DNA of 64,000 nt, from contig NC_091255.1 of the NCBI RefSeq assembly GCF_042477335.2, forward strand, positions 33,582,501 to 33,646,500. Direction: 5' to 3'. Below, piece by piece: positions 45,395-57,902 of this stretch. The notes beneath the pieces are model-generated. The model did no database searches. It saw only the letters and a program-made list of their open reading frames with translations, and was not told where the DNA came from. Position numbers and translations under genes: made by a program. Within the stretch, counting starts at the first letter, position 1. Each line of letters starts with the position of its first letter. This DNA comes from Ovis canadensis. Lineage: Eukaryota > Chordata > Mammalia > Artiodactyla > Bovidae.

Positions 45395-45570
45395 AAATGT
45401 ATTTTTATTTGGATGCATCAGATCTTAGTTGCAGTTCTTCTGTGGCTGTGGGGCACGGGCTTAACTGACCCACGCCGTGGGGGCATCTCAGTTCCCAGAG
45501 GGGAGGTCGGATCCGCATCTGCTGCATTGGAAAGTGGATTCTTAACCAGTGGACCGCCAAGGAGCTGCCC
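45395..45570 (-). mobile_element. CHR-type tRNA SINE, diverged
   Basis: Antisense: 'gatcttagttgcagttcttc', 'ctgcattggaaagtggattc', then 'aaccagtggaccgccaagga'. Confidence 0.72.
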
Positions 45571-46139
45571 ATCATTTATTAGTATTAGCTGGGCTCAGCT
45601 GGGCATGTCTCACTTGCTGCTTAGGACCAGGGTTACTACAAGATAGAATAGCTAGAGGATGGACCAGCTGCGGCTCCTCAGACATCCATCTCTGTCTCTC
45701 TCTCATGGCCTCACCCCAAAATCTCTCCAGCATGGTGGCTTCAGGAGAACCAGACTTCTTACACGGTCACCAGAACTCCACAGGGTGTGTCCCAAGACGG
45801 AGCGGGACACACCCTGGGCCACCAGGGAAGGCCCCTGTTTGACTTTCTAACCTATGTGCTTGTGTTACTCTGATCAAAGAATTTTTAAGAGGCTGTAAAT
45901 TTTTTCACTAAAATAATTTTTTTTAATGTATAGGAAAAATACCCAATCCACAGGGCAAGGGCAAATTTTAGAAAACACCCCAACCCAGCCACCTCTCCAC
46001 TCTGAACCTTCTCTTTCATGTCTCTGGCCTGAAAGAGGACTGAGACCAACCCTTTCACGCTTGTGCTGTCCCAGTGAGGACCACTGCAGCTTCCCAGGTA
46101 TTGGATCATCTCACGAACACCCTCTCCCTACCCCTTTCA
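45571..46139. other. Intergenic stretch, nothing recognised
   Basis: No gene is supported. Confidence 0.4.
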
Positions 46140-46350
46140 AAGGCATCCCTGGTAGCCCAGATGGTAAAGAATCTGCCTGCAAGGCGGGAGGCCGGGTTTG
46201 ATCCCTAGGTCTGGAAGATCCCCTGGAGAAGGGAATGGCAACACATTCCAGTGTTTGTGCCTGGAGAATTCCATGGACAGAGGAGCCTGGTGGGCTGCAG
46301 TCCATGGGGTTGCAGAGAGTCGGACATGACTGAGTGACTCACACATTCAC
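46140..46350 (+). mobile_element. Bov-tA SINE
   Basis: Sense: 'aggcatccctggtagcccag', then GGTTTGATCCCTAGG, ending 'ggacatgactgagtgactca'. Confidence 0.9.
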
Positions 46351-47402
46351 TTTCACCCCTTCCAAGCCTGTAGGGACGGGCTGACGCCCATTTGAAAGAA
46401 GAGAGAAGTATGGCTTGGTGAGCTCACCCCATTAAAAGTCACTAAAAGACGAGACTTGAAGTCAGGTGTTGTGGCTTATGCTGCAATGGTCTCTCCAGGC
46501 TTAAATGTCGTGGTTGCCATCGCTGTGGGTTCTCCTGGCAGCGTGGGTGAGGATAGGGGAGAGAGAGAGGGAACAGTTCTTGGAAGGAAAGTCCATCCCT
46601 CTAAATTAAGTGCATTATTTCTCCTGAATAAAAACACACCTGTCGTGAGATTCACTGCCCCCAAAAGATGCTTCATGCAGTGACTGTGATGGCCCCTGGC
46701 TGAGAATACTCCGTTTCCCCTTAGTCACCCTCCTTGGGCCAGCGTAAGCTTGCTGGATAAAGTAACAGAAAGAAACAGAGCTCCTTTGGGATGAAATTCC
46801 TAGGCAGAGGAAGACTGCGGGGGGCGGGGGGAAGGGGCGCATAGTTTGGGGCAGAACCCTGGGTTTTCCCTTGGGGAATCTGTCCCTCTCAGAGGGTGGG
46901 TCTGGTGTGCCAGAGCCCAGCCCTGCCCTGGGGGGCAGAGGGAAAGTCACCAGTGCGAGACCAGACCCTTGTAAATCAGCTGCTCCATCGCAGACCAGGG
47001 ACCACCAGAAGGGCTCACTCACCCCTGATCTGTGCTTAGTTATGCGCTGAACCTGCTCTGTTCAGTTACATCAAAGCCTTTATCAGAGGCACAAAGCGGC
47101 TGGGTGTGGGTGTGCCCCAAACTTGCCAACGTGCAATGCGATTTTTGCCATGACAGTGGCGCGGTGTCAACAGGTGGGCAGCTGGTGTGTCCCAGTCGGG
47201 TCAACAGGGCCCACGGAGCACCTACCGCGTCCAGACTCTGTCTGAGGCCAGGATGGTGGTGGAAATGGATGAGCACACAGCTCCGCCTCTGTCCCCGGAG
47301 GCTCAGTGGACCAACTCTGTGATTCTGCCACGTGACATGTGGTTGATGCCATTAGCTTAACGACACTGATTACATTGTGTAATTACACAGTTAATTACCC
47401 TG
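46351..47402. other. Intergenic stretch, nothing recognised
   Basis: GC-moderate unique sequence; open frames of about 100 codons here show no family resemblance. Confidence 0.45.
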
Positions 47403-47515
47403 TGGGCTTCCCTGAGAGCTTGTTTGGTAAAGAATCCGCCTGCAATGCAGGAGACCCCGGTTTGATTCCTGGGTCAAGAGGATTCGCTGGAGAAGGGATA
47501 GGCTACCCACACCAG
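47403..47515 (+). mobile_element. Bov-tA SINE, 5' half
   Basis: Sense head of a Bov-tA ending at ACACCAGTATT, where a second copy starts. Confidence 0.85.
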
Positions 47516-47516
47516 T

Positions 47517-47705
47517 ATTGGACTTCCCTTGTGGCTCAGCTGGTAAAGAATCCGCCTGCAATGTGGGAGACTTGGGTTCAATCCCTGGGTTGGGAAGATC
47601 ACCTGAAGAAGGGAAAGGTTACCCACTCCAGTATTCAGGCCTGGAGAATTCCTTAGATTGTATAGTCCATGGAGTTGCAAATAGACACAACTGAATGACT
47701 TTCAC
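47517..47705 (+). mobile_element. Bov-tA SINE, complete, head-to-tail with previous
   Basis: Sense: GGACTTCCCTTGTGGCTCAG through 'atagacacaactgaatgact'. Confidence 0.88.
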
Positions 47706-48700
47706 TAACTACTCTAGGACTTAGCAATTTCTGTACTCTGCTGTGTGTAGGGTTTTAGTCGTTGGAAGGTGCCAGACTGTGGGTCCTTGGGGGGGAGCTC
47801 CCAGAGCCAGGGGAGGGGCTGTGGCCTGCTTTCCCCTCCCTGGCTTTGCTTTCTGACCGAGCACAGCACAGGCTCTGCAGTGTTCTCAGCATGTCTCTGT
47901 TGTAATCGAATTGATTTTCTTTCTTTCCTGTCTCATGATGAGGACTGAAGGGCAGGAGGCCTTTGGTGGACACCCCGTGACACTAATCACCAAGTGTCAC
48001 TACCCTCATCCAAGGCGGTGACGATGCACTCTGGGTGCTGAAACCTGAACCTTTTCACTGATGGTGGTTCTAGCTGAGTCTGGAGGAGCTCAGTTACCAC
48101 TTGTCACCTTTGGCTTCATTTATCAACATCTGTTCAATAAACAAACACCTAACTCTGCTCTTCCTACTGGCCTCCCAGAGGCTCTGGCGATTGGAACTGA
48201 AGCACTGTTGGATTAGAATGTCCTGCTGGAAGGAGAGAGAGTGGCACCTGATTAATTCTGAAAGGAGGCTCTTAACCTTCAGAAACTTGGGCCGGGTCCT
48301 GGGGGCCCAGAACTACTGATTCATTTGGCCCATTCCTCCCGTGCTCGTCTGGCAAAGAACGACCTGCCTGCGTGGCAGCACTGCCCATCTGTTCAGGGAG
48401 TACTCATGGAGTACCTACTGTGCACCAGGCTGTTGTTAGGCCATGGGCGCCCAGTAGGAAGCCAGGCCGGCCCTCTGCCCTCCCGGCGTTTATGGTCTAG
48501 TGATAAAACAAGAGTGCTGGGTGAGAGGACAAAGTGAGTTTCTGGTGCTCTGTGGACAGAACTGTCAATGAGGGCCTCCCGGAGGAAGTGAGGTTTAGAC
48601 AGCTCTGGGCAAGTAGTAGGAGAGAGTCAGGTGAACAGGCTGAAGGGACAAGTTGGGGACATGGGTAAAGATGAGTGCTGGAGCCAGGCTGGTGGTCTTC
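47706..48700. other. Intergenic stretch, nothing recognised
   Basis: No gene or clear repeat is recognised. Confidence 0.45.
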
Positions 48701-48712
48701 AATGCCCTGGTA

Positions 48713-51132
48713 GTTCAGTTCAGTTCAGTTCAGTTCAGTCGCGTCCGACTCTTTGCGACCCCATGAATCGCAGCACACCAGGCCTCCCTGTTCATCACCA
48801 TCTCCCGGAGTTCACTCAGACTCATGTCCATTGAGTCCGTGATGCCATCCAGCCATCTCATCCTCTGTCATCCCCTTTTCCTCCTGCCCTCAATCCCTCC
48901 CAGCATCAGAGTCTTTTCCAATGAGTCAACTCTTCGCATGAGGTGGCCAAAAGTACTGGAGTTTCAGCTATAGCATCATTCCTTCCAAAGAAATCCCAGG
49001 GTTGATCTCCTTCAGAATGGACTGGTTGGATCTCCTTGCAGTCCAAGGGACTCTCAAGAGTCTTCTCCAGCACCACAGTTCAAAAGCGTCAATTCTTCGG
49101 TGCTCAGCCTTCTTCACAGTCCAACTCTCACATCCATACATGACCACAGGAATAATCATAGCCTTGACTAGGCGGACCTTAGTCGGCAAAGTAATGTCTC
49201 TGCTTTTGAATATACTATCTAGGTTGGGCATAACTTTTCTTCCAAGGAGTAAGCGTCTTTTAATTTTATGGCTGCAGTCACCATCTATAGTGATTTTGGA
49301 GACCCCCAAAATAAAGTCTGACACTGTTTCCACTGTTTCCCCATCTATTTCCCATGAAGTGATGGGACCGGATGCCATGATCTTCGTTTTCTGAATGTTG
49401 AGCTTTAAGCCAACTTTTTCACTCTCCTCTTTCACTTTCATCAAGAGGCTTTTTAGTTCCTCTTCACTTTCTGCCATAAGGGTGGTTTCATCTGCATATC
49501 TGAGGTTATTGATATTTCTCCCAGCAATCTTGATTCCAGCTTGTGTTTCTTTCAGCCAAGCATTTCTCATGATGTACTCTGCATAGAAGTTAAATAAGCA
49601 GGGTGACAATATACAGCCTTGACGTACTCCTTTTCCTATTTGGAACCAGTCTGTTGTTCCATGTCTAGTTCTAACTGTTGCTTCCTGACCTGCATATAGG
49701 TTTCTCAAGAGGCATGTCAGGTGGTCTGGTATTCCCATCTCTTTCAGAATTTTCCACAGTTTATTGTGATCCACACAGTCATAGGGTTTGGCATAGTCAA
49801 TAAAGCAGAGATAGATGTTTTTCTGGAACTCTCTTGATTTTTCCATGATCCAGCGGATGTTGGCAATTTAATCTCTGGTTGCTCTGCCTTTTCTAAAACC
49901 ATCTTGGACATCAGGGAGTTCACGGTTCACATATTGCTGAAGCCTGGCTTGGAGAATTTTGAGCATTACTTTACTAGCATGTGAGATGAGTGCAATTGTG
50001 TGGTAGTTTGAGCATTCTTTGGCATTGCCTTTTTTGGAATTGGAATGAAAACTGACCTTTTCCAGTTCTGTGGCCACTGCTGAGTTTTCCAAATTTGCTG
50101 GCCTATTGAGTGCAGCACTTTCACAGCATCACCTTTCAGGATTTGAAACAGCTCAACTGGAATTCCATCACCTCCACTAGCTTTGTTCTTGGTGATGCTT
50201 TCTAAGGCCCACTTGACTTCACATTCCAGGATGTCTGGCTCTAGATTAGTGATCACATCATCATGATTGTCTAGGTCGTGAAGATCTTTTTGTACAGTTC
50301 TTCTGTGTATTCTTGCCACCTGTTCGTAATATCTTCTGCTTTTGTTAGGTCCATACAATTTCTGTCCTTTATCAAGCCCATCTTTGCATGAAATGTTCCC
50401 TTGGTATCTCTAATTTTATTGAAGAGATCTCTAGTCTTTCCCATTCTGTTGTTTTCCTCTATTTCTTTGCATTGATCGCTGAAGAAGGCTTTCTTATCTC
50501 TTCTTGCTATTCTTTGGAACTCTGCATTCAGATGCTTATATCTTTCCTTTTCTCCTTTGCTTTTCACCTCTCTTCTTTTCACAGCTATTTGTAAGGCCTC
50601 CCCAGACAGCCATTTTGCTTTTTTGCATTTCTTTTCCATGGGGATGGTCTTGATCCCTGTCTCCTGTACAATGTCACGAACCTCATTCCATAGTTCATCA
50701 GGCACTCTTATCTATCAGATCTAGGCCCTTAAATCTATTTCTCACTTCCACTGTATAATCATAAGGGATTTGATTTAGGTCATACCTGAATGGTCTAGCG
50801 GTTTTCCCTACTTTCTTCAATTTAAGTCTGAATTTGGTAATAAAGAGTTCATGATCTGAGCCACAGTCAGCTCCTGGTCTTGTTTTTGTTGACTGTATAG
50901 AGCTTCTCCATCTTTAGCTGCATAGAATATAATCAATCTGATTTTGGTGTTGACCATCTGGTGATGTCCATGTGTAGAGTCTTCTCTTGTGTTGTTGGAA
51001 AAGGGTGTTTGCTCTGACCAGTGCACTAAGCACACTAAGCGCAGACGGCAGCGAGAGCCGACGCACTAAGCGTGCGGCTGAGAGGAGCTACCCCACGTCC
51101 GAGGTCAGTGGTGGCCGGGAGGAGCTACCCTG
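48713..51132 (-). mobile_element. BovB LINE (RTE clade), both ends present, internally deleted and inactive
   Basis: Minus-strand BovB with target-site duplications AATGCCCTGGTA at 48,701-48,712 and 51,133-51,144. The 3' end carries a five-fold GTTCA repeat at the low-coordinate end; the 5' GC-rich leader is at about 51,030-51,132. Going 5' to 3', fragments of the ORF are: the end of the endonuclease domain (51,035-50,817), the linker (50,705-50,271), the N-terminal RT region (50,358-49,868) and the main RT block (49,846-48,968, 292 residues, with FIDYAKPYDCV and GKGVRQGCILSPCLFNFYAE). The frame is broken several times. The RT active-site box reads YADE where YADD is expected. At about 2.4 kb it is shorter than a full 3.2-kb BovB; most of the endonuclease domain is missing. 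Confidence 0.95.
48968..49846 (-). pseudogene. BovB reverse transcriptase fragment, 292 codons open
   Basis: Longest open piece of the BovB protein, holding RT motifs and the C-terminal KKAEHRRIDAFELWCWRRLL block. The catalytic box at codon 117-120 is YADE (codon 120 at 49,487-49,489). The reading frame stops upstream of this block at about 49,868 and again after MML at 48,968, so no complete protein can be made. Confidence 0.93.
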
Positions 51133-51204
51133 AATGCCCTGGTAAGGAACTGTTTATAGTCAAGAATACAGAACCCCAATGTTCACAGAAGTTGTTTAAA
51201 ATTG

Positions 51205-51408
51205 TTTAGTCGCTAAGTTGTATCCTACTCTTTTGTGACCCCATGGACTGTAGCCTGCCAGGCTCTTCTGCCTATGGGATTTCCTGGGCAAGAATACTAG
51301 AGTGGGTTGCCATTTCCTTCTCCATGGGAACTTCCCGACCCAGGGACCAAACCCACGTCTCCTGCTTGGCAAGCGGGTTCTTTAACACCGAACCATCAGG
51401 GAAGCCCC
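51205..51408 (-). mobile_element. Bov-tA SINE
   Basis: Antisense: 'ttgtttagtcgctaagttgt', ending 'gaaccatcagggaagccccc'. Confidence 0.9.
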
Positions 51409-51900
51409 CATTCATAGCAGCACTATTTACAATAGCCAAGATAGGGAAGCAACCTAAATGTCCGTCAACAGATGAATGGATCAAGAATATGCAGTCTCCA
51501 TATACAATGGAATACCACTCAGCCATAAAAAAAAACAAAATTTTGCCACCTGCTGTAACATGGATGGATTTGAGGGTGTTATGCTAAATAAGTCAGAAAG
51601 AGAGAAATACTGTATGATATCACTTACATGTGGAATCTTAAAGACACAACCAACTAGTGAATATAACAAAAAAGCAGCAGACTCACAGATATGGAGAACA
51701 AACTAGCGGTTACCAGTGGGGAGAGGGAGGGGAGGAGGGGAAATACAGCAGTAGGGGAGTAAGAGCACAAATTATTAGGTACACAGTAAGTGGTATTGTA
51801 TAATACAGGGAATATGGCCAATATTTTATAATAACTGTAAATGGAAAGTAACCTTTCCAAATTGTATTTAAAACATAACATTTAAACTGTTTTAGAATAA
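51409..51900 (+). mobile_element. L1 LINE 3' end
   Basis: Sense: 'catagcagcactatttacaa', 'gtcaacagatgaatggatca', 'aacatggatggatttgaggg' and 'gaatatggccaatattttat'. Same family region as 37,975-38,690. Confidence 0.85.
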
Positions 51901-51939
51901 AATACGAATTTAAAGAAAAAGATACAGAACCTTCGTCAT

Positions 51940-52192
51940 ATGAAAGTGTCAGTCACTCAGTTGTATCAGCTATGAATTTGCTTATTGTTGTTCAGTCACT
52001 AAGTCGTGTCCAACTCTTTGCGACCCCGTGGACTGTAGCCTGCCAGGCTCTTCCATCTATGGAATTCTCCAGCAAGAATACTGGAGTGTGTAGCTATTCC
52101 CTTCTCCAGGGGATCTTCCCGACCCAGGGATCAAACCTGGGTCTCCTGCATTGCAGGTGGTTTCTTTACCATTGTGCCATCAGGGAAGCCCA
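51940..52192 (-). mobile_element. Bov-tA SINE
   Basis: Antisense: 'gaaagtgtcagtcactcagt', with a short duplicated SINE head, ending 'gtgccatcagggaagccc'. Confidence 0.88.
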
Positions 52193-52624
52193 AATCAACT
52201 ATAACTGAAAAAAAAAAACATACACGCTTTTCAGCTCCCAGTATAATCATAGAGTCAGGCAAAGATCATCAGTTGATAATCTCAACAGACAATCTTAAGA
52301 TTCTCAAGGCATTGCAAAGCAGGATACTCACATGACCTCAAAAGCATCACCCACCGATTTCTAACTAGTTTTAGAGGGAGAGAGGACAGTGGAAAGGTCT
52401 GGTGAATGCCCTTCCCCACAGCATCAACCTTCCCATAGCCAAGAGCAGACAAACCACAGCATGTGCTTCTGACATGGGGCTATAGAAATATCCACCACCT
52501 GGGCTGTATTTGTGCCAAACATGCTTCACCTGAATCTACTTGGGAGAAAACAAACACCAGCAGAGTGGGGAACAAGGCAACGGGCCTGGGCTCTTCAAAA
52601 GAGTTAGAAGGGTGGGATGGCGTG

Positions 52625-52838
52625 CGTGCGTGCGTAGTCATGCCTGACTCTTTGCGACCCCATGGACTGCAGCCCACCAGGCTCCTTTGTCCATGGAATG
52701 TTCCAGGCAAGAATACTGGAGTGGGTTGTCATTTCTTCCTCCAGGGGATCTTCCCGACTCAGGGATTGAACTCGCATCTCTTGCGTCTCCTGCATTGTCG
52801 GGCAGGTTCTTTACCACTGAACCACCTGAGAAGCCCTA
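52625..52838 (-). mobile_element. Bov-tA SINE
   Basis: Antisense, preceded by a (GCGT)n run at 52,621-52,636, ending 'accacctgagaagccct'. Confidence 0.9.
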
Positions 52839-52869
52839 GGGCAGTGGTGGTTTGGCAGAGAGGCTCAAG

Positions 52870-52965
52870 AGGGAGAGGATATATGTATGTGGATAGCTGA
52901 CTCACTTTGTTGTGCCACAGAACTAACACAACATTGTAAAGCAATTATACTCCAATAAAAAAGAA
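52870..52965 (+). mobile_element. L1 3' UTR fragment
   Basis: Sense: 'gctgactcactttgttgtgc', 'cattgtaaagcaattatact', then CCAATAAAAAAG. Confidence 0.8.
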
Positions 52966-54657
52966 TTGAGTGAAAAATTGACAGTAAACAAAAAGTGGAG
53001 GGACTGTTTTAGATGAAAAGCAATTAAAGAGACATAACCGCCGAATACAGTGTGTGAACTTTCACTGGATCCTGGATTTTCAAGAATTTTTAACAGCCAT
53101 AAAAGGCATGTGGAAACAATTAGGGAAATTTGAATGTCGAGTGTAGATTAGATGAGTAAATGTTCCATTTTTCAGGTGTGCTAACATTATCGTGCTCATG
53201 TAGGAGAATGCCCTTACTCTAGGGAGACATTCGCTAAAGCATTTAGGGCTGAGTGTCCATGATGTCTGTATCTTACTTCCAAATGGCCCAGAAAAATGGA
53301 GACAGACCACAAACAAGGCAGAATGTTTACAAAGCAAAGGAAAACAGTGTTCACTGAACTCTTCTTTCAAGTTTTCTGTAAATGTGAGGATTAGCAAAAT
53401 AAACCCTTGGGGAAAACTAATAGCTCTGATGCTTCAAGACACTTGGGTAGGAATCATGGGGCTCCACTAGTAAGAGTTTTGCAAACGCCTGGTTTACAAT
53501 ATGTGAAAGGAAGTAGGGAGAGTCGCTTGGGCAGTTGGTCCACGATGCTCAGGGACAAGGTGGCTTTCAGTTCCCTGGCATGGACAGTGGGGAGTGATCA
53601 TGCTGCTGTTTGCTATATTTGAATAAATACAGGAGAAGGAGCCTGTTTTAGAGGAAAAAAGAAGGGAAAACATTCAATTTGGACATCTAGACTCCCAAAG
53701 CCCATGCCGGTCCTGGGTTATGAGCCCTTGATTTAGAACATGGGGCACAGGGTATAAGACACAGCACAGGGGAGTAGTGGACAGAGGGAAAGGAGGTCAT
53801 GGTGGAGACTGGGAAGAAACAGCTAGCGCAGTGGGGGGGTGGGGGTGGGACCTGTGAGTATGGGTAAGGCCATGGATGCCAGGAAGAGGGGTCCAATAAC
53901 ACACATGCCAAACTGAGATACAAAACACACAAAAGACACTTGTAACTGAGAGTGATGAAAAATTTGGCTTGTGAAAAATATAGATTTTGCCCCTTGTCTA
54001 TGTGACACCATTAGATCAACTCAAGGGACCCAGGTAGAGAGTCAAGTTGGACTCAAACATTGTTTGGCATCTCTGGGGTGTCACCATCCATATCGAGGCC
54101 CCTGCTAATTCCAGGCCTCCATCAGTTCTTTATCGCATCAGGTTGCACAGTCTCCCTCTCACTGGGGCTGCCTGGGTACCCCAGGGAGCACAGCGTTCTT
54201 GGCCCCATCCTTCCCAGGTGTGTTTTTTTTGTTGTTGTTTGGTGCTTTCTAGGGAAGGGGCAGGCCCAGGCACGTTTAATGTGCTCTGACTAAGGACAGT
54301 GAGGGCTGCTTGATGTCAAATCAAGTCCAAGAACCAAGTGATAAGAGATCAAAGGCTCTAAAAGCAAGCCCAAACCAAATCTTAAAAGAGAGAGAGATAA
54401 AATGGGTAATAACCCTCCTGAGAACATTCATCATTCAGCTGACGGGGATGACATGTGGGTGTGAAAGTATGGCTCAGGGAGTGGAGCAAAGGGGAAACAT
54501 GTCCATCTCAACTGGTGTGATCCATTCATCAGAATGAGCTGGTCACCAGTCATCAGTTGGCGAAACCCAGTCCAGAGCTGGTTCTGCTGGGTGGCTCAAT
54601 GTTCTGCCTAAAACTGACCAACTCACTCAGCACAGTTAGTCTGCCATCCCACTGTCT
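52966..54657. other. Intergenic stretch, nothing recognised
   Basis: Moderate GC, a G-run at 53,832-53,845. No gene supported on either strand. Confidence 0.45.
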
Positions 54658-54865
54658 GGGGCTTCCCTGGTGGCTCGCTTGGTAAAGCATCTGCTTGCAA
54701 TGCAGGAGACCCCAGTTCAACACCTGGGTCAGGAAGATCCCCTGGAGAAGGAAGTGGCAACTCACTCCAGTATTCTTGCCCGGGAGGAGAATCCCACGGA
54801 CAGAGGAGCCTGGCGGGCTACAGTCCATGAGGTCGCAAGGGTCCAGACACGACTGAGCGACTAAA
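54658..54865 (+). mobile_element. Bov-tA SINE
   Basis: Sense: GGGCTTCCCTGGTGGCTCG, ending 'cacgactgagcgactaaacc'. Confidence 0.92.
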
Positions 54866-56029
54866 CCATCATCCCATTGTCTGGAGTCACATAGGCCTGG
54901 GATGGCAGAAAGCAGCCTCTATGTGTGTGTTTCCTCCAGTGACAGAGTGCTGGCCAGTGCAGTCAGGAAAGCTGAGAACTTAAGTCACTGAACACATTTG
55001 CGAAATTCACTGGCCTTCACAGACTGTTCCCCTGAACACCTGGCCTGAACGTTCTCCTCTAACCAGCCTGTGTAGGATCATGTTCAGAAAGTGCTTATAA
55101 AGCTCTCACTTGCCTTGGGAAAAAAAAAAAAACACCTCCATCAGCTGTCAGAAAAGCTAAAACCCGTCTTGGCTCTGGTGACACATCCCCTTCAGGGAAA
55201 TGCACACAAGCCAATTTGGTTCAGACTTAATAAGTTTTAACAAAATCCAGGTGAAGGGATCTATCTGGAAAAGCAGAAGAATCTCACAGGCAGCTCTGAG
55301 AAATAATTCTCTCAGGAGAGATAGGGGGGAAGAAACATGTGAAACCATTTGTATCATGGCAGAAGGTGATTTGAAATCCAATTTCACAAATGGGAATTTT
55401 CCGTGTAACTCTGATGCAAAACGATGGTTTCCAAATGTCTTGAGATTGTGCGGCCTGCTTGCATGCCCCTTCAACCTAGCCCCCTCCCCCCGCCCCCCCG
55501 CCCCCCCCCCCCCTGCCGCCAGCCACCATCCCCTTCTGTCCTCCCTGGGAATCCTCAGGCTTTGTCTTGGAGGTAATCAAGTTTAAAACCCGTTAAAGCT
55601 TATGAGCCCTCATTTGCCCCTCCCCGCAAACCACGAAGAACATCACAGAACCCACTTTAAAAACACCTAGTCTCTGTGACTGAATGTGAGACGTGAGAAA
55701 CACCATTGCTCAGTTTAAGAGGCATTCTTCCTTTCTCCAGCAGGATCTGCTCTGTTTTACGTGCAGAGGTGCAAGGCCACGTCTGCAAATCAGGAGAGTT
55801 CCATTTAACATGTGCAAGGACTCAGTATGGTATAGGCATGCTTTTTATAGAGCCCCTGTGATCCCAGATTGGCTTTAGGTTTGAAACCCTAAGCTTCGGT
55901 ATGAAAAAAGACCAGGCACAGTGTCTTTGCTAATAATAGGGCTCACCTTTTGGAGCTGGACAGGGGGTGGTTCCCACTGACGGAGAACTCAGAGGATGGA
56001 ATAAGCCTTCAGCCTGAACAAACAAACAG
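54866..56029. other. Intergenic stretch with C-rich tract
   Basis: Only the C-rich tract (55,480-55,520) and an A-run near 55,123 stand out. Confidence 0.45.
55480..55520. repeat. C-rich low-complexity tract
   Basis: Successive runs of 5, 6, 7 and 14 C separated by single T or G bases. The minus strand would be strongly G-rich with G-quadruplex potential. Confidence 0.9.
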
Positions 56030-56235
56030 GGGCTTCCCTGGCCGCTCAGATGGTAAAGAATCCACCTGCAATGCAGGAGACCCAGGTTCGATCCCTGGAT
56101 TGGGAAGATCCCCTGGAGAAAGCAACGGCTACCCACTCCAGTGTTCTTGCCTGGAAAATCCATCCTATGGACAGAAGAGCCTGCTGGGCTACAGTCCATA
56201 GGGTTGCAAAGAGTCAGACACAACTGAGTGATTGA
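56030..56235 (+). mobile_element. Bov-tA SINE
   Basis: Sense: GGCTTCCCTGGCCGCTCAG, B box GGTTCGATCCC, ending 'cagacacaactgagtgatt'. Confidence 0.92.
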
Positions 56236-57725
56236 GTGGGGCAGCTCTGAACAAACAAATCTGCTGAGACTATTTATCACCCAGCTGGCAAGCTCGATCA
56301 TGTTCCTCTTGACACCCTCAAAGAGCTCTGACCCCCAACACAGGGGACCACAGGTGACTCTGAGAAGGTACCCAGATACTGGTGGTTTGAACCCTCTGTA
56401 TAAGCTGGAGACACATACTAGCTCTTTACAGGGAAATTCTCCAAGTTCATGGCTAAAATCCAACCCAGTTAGAAAATGCTTCTTGAATAAGAATAAGCTA
56501 ATGTCTGTGGCTTTATAGAATCTAAAGATGTCTTACTAAAAACCTAACAGTTTTTTTTTTTTTTTTTTACAAACAGCTGTGAAAATAAACCAGTGCCCTT
56601 CAGTGGACTCCCCCATGTGTGGGACCACCCCACCGCTGATCACGGATCTGTCAGTCAACTTCCAGGACACAGAACTGCAAGGGGGGGGTACTTTCTGTCC
56701 ACGCTCCTTCGATGATATGGAGATGAGTGACCAACAGGCAAATGCAAAAAAAGCAAATGTGATTTTCAACTTTCTGGGTGGTGATTTTGGTACAGAAACA
56801 ATTAAGTGGGGGCGGGGGGTGCAGATTTAAGTAGATTTTCTTTTGGCATGTATGTGAAAGTTCTTATTCCCAGATGAAATAAAAAATCCCAAGCAAGGTG
56901 AGACACATCATTTTATGTACAAACAGTCAATGGTACAGATGGAGTTACTTTTTATAAATATCTGCAGCAAATCCCCTAAAAAAAAAAAAAAAAGCTGTGA
57001 ATAAAAACCACCTCACAGCACCAAGGGCCTGTCCTTCCCTAAAAGTGTTAACTTCCCAAGAGCCTATTCTTAGCCAAACACTTGTGGGGCCCTCCTGGGA
57101 AGGACAGGACCAGGCGAGAGCCTTCCCCTCTCCCCAGAGAGCCGAGGTGACGTGTAGGTCATCTGCTGCCCAGGACCCCGGAGTGATTAACCGTTTCTTC
57201 CCAAGACTTCAGTCATCCTTGTCAAGCTGCTGATTATACGTCTCTCTGTTTCCTGACAGGGGCCCAGAGCAAGGGAGGAAAGGAGCCTACAATAGTGGGG
57301 GGAAGTAGAAAACTCTGGCTATTCTGATAAAAAAAAAAAACAAAAAAACACAACACTTTGTAATCAAGGCAACGTTGTAAAGCCAATGGATCCAGTTCAG
57401 TAGAAGGAACACTGTGATTCAGGCTTCCGGAATCTACAGACAAGCATTTTTTTTTTTTAGGGAAGAGAATTACTTAGCACCAATTTTTCTCTCTCTCTCC
57501 AGTAATATTTCCTTTTCCTCGGAGCCCTTGGCTGTAATGAGTCGGAGCGCAGTTCAGTGGTACTTTCCATCAGTAATGAAGCCGGGCAGGTGGGGGGCAC
57601 GGTCACTTGGCACAAACAGCACTCTCACACCAGTATGCAGCTCTGCTCAAGGGGGCCTCCTGACTCGGGGACACCGGCGGCCTCACTGTCTTCTCTGGGG
57701 GCTGGCTTTCCAGCCCCAAGGGGCT
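56236..57725 (-). other. SMTNL2: SMTNL2 downstream / 3' UTR region
   Basis: Sequence immediately 3' of the SMTNL2 stop codon on the minus strand. Some of it must be 3' UTR, but I found no convincing AATAAA on this strand, so the transcript end is undefined. A-runs lie at about 56,550-56,568, 56,979-56,993 and 57,330-57,341. Confidence 0.45.

Positions 57726-57902
<177 letters not shown>

Noticed and set aside
54047-54289. Open frames near 54.1 kb as a possible exon
   Set aside because: No splice-site support, no family resemblance and no conservation argument.
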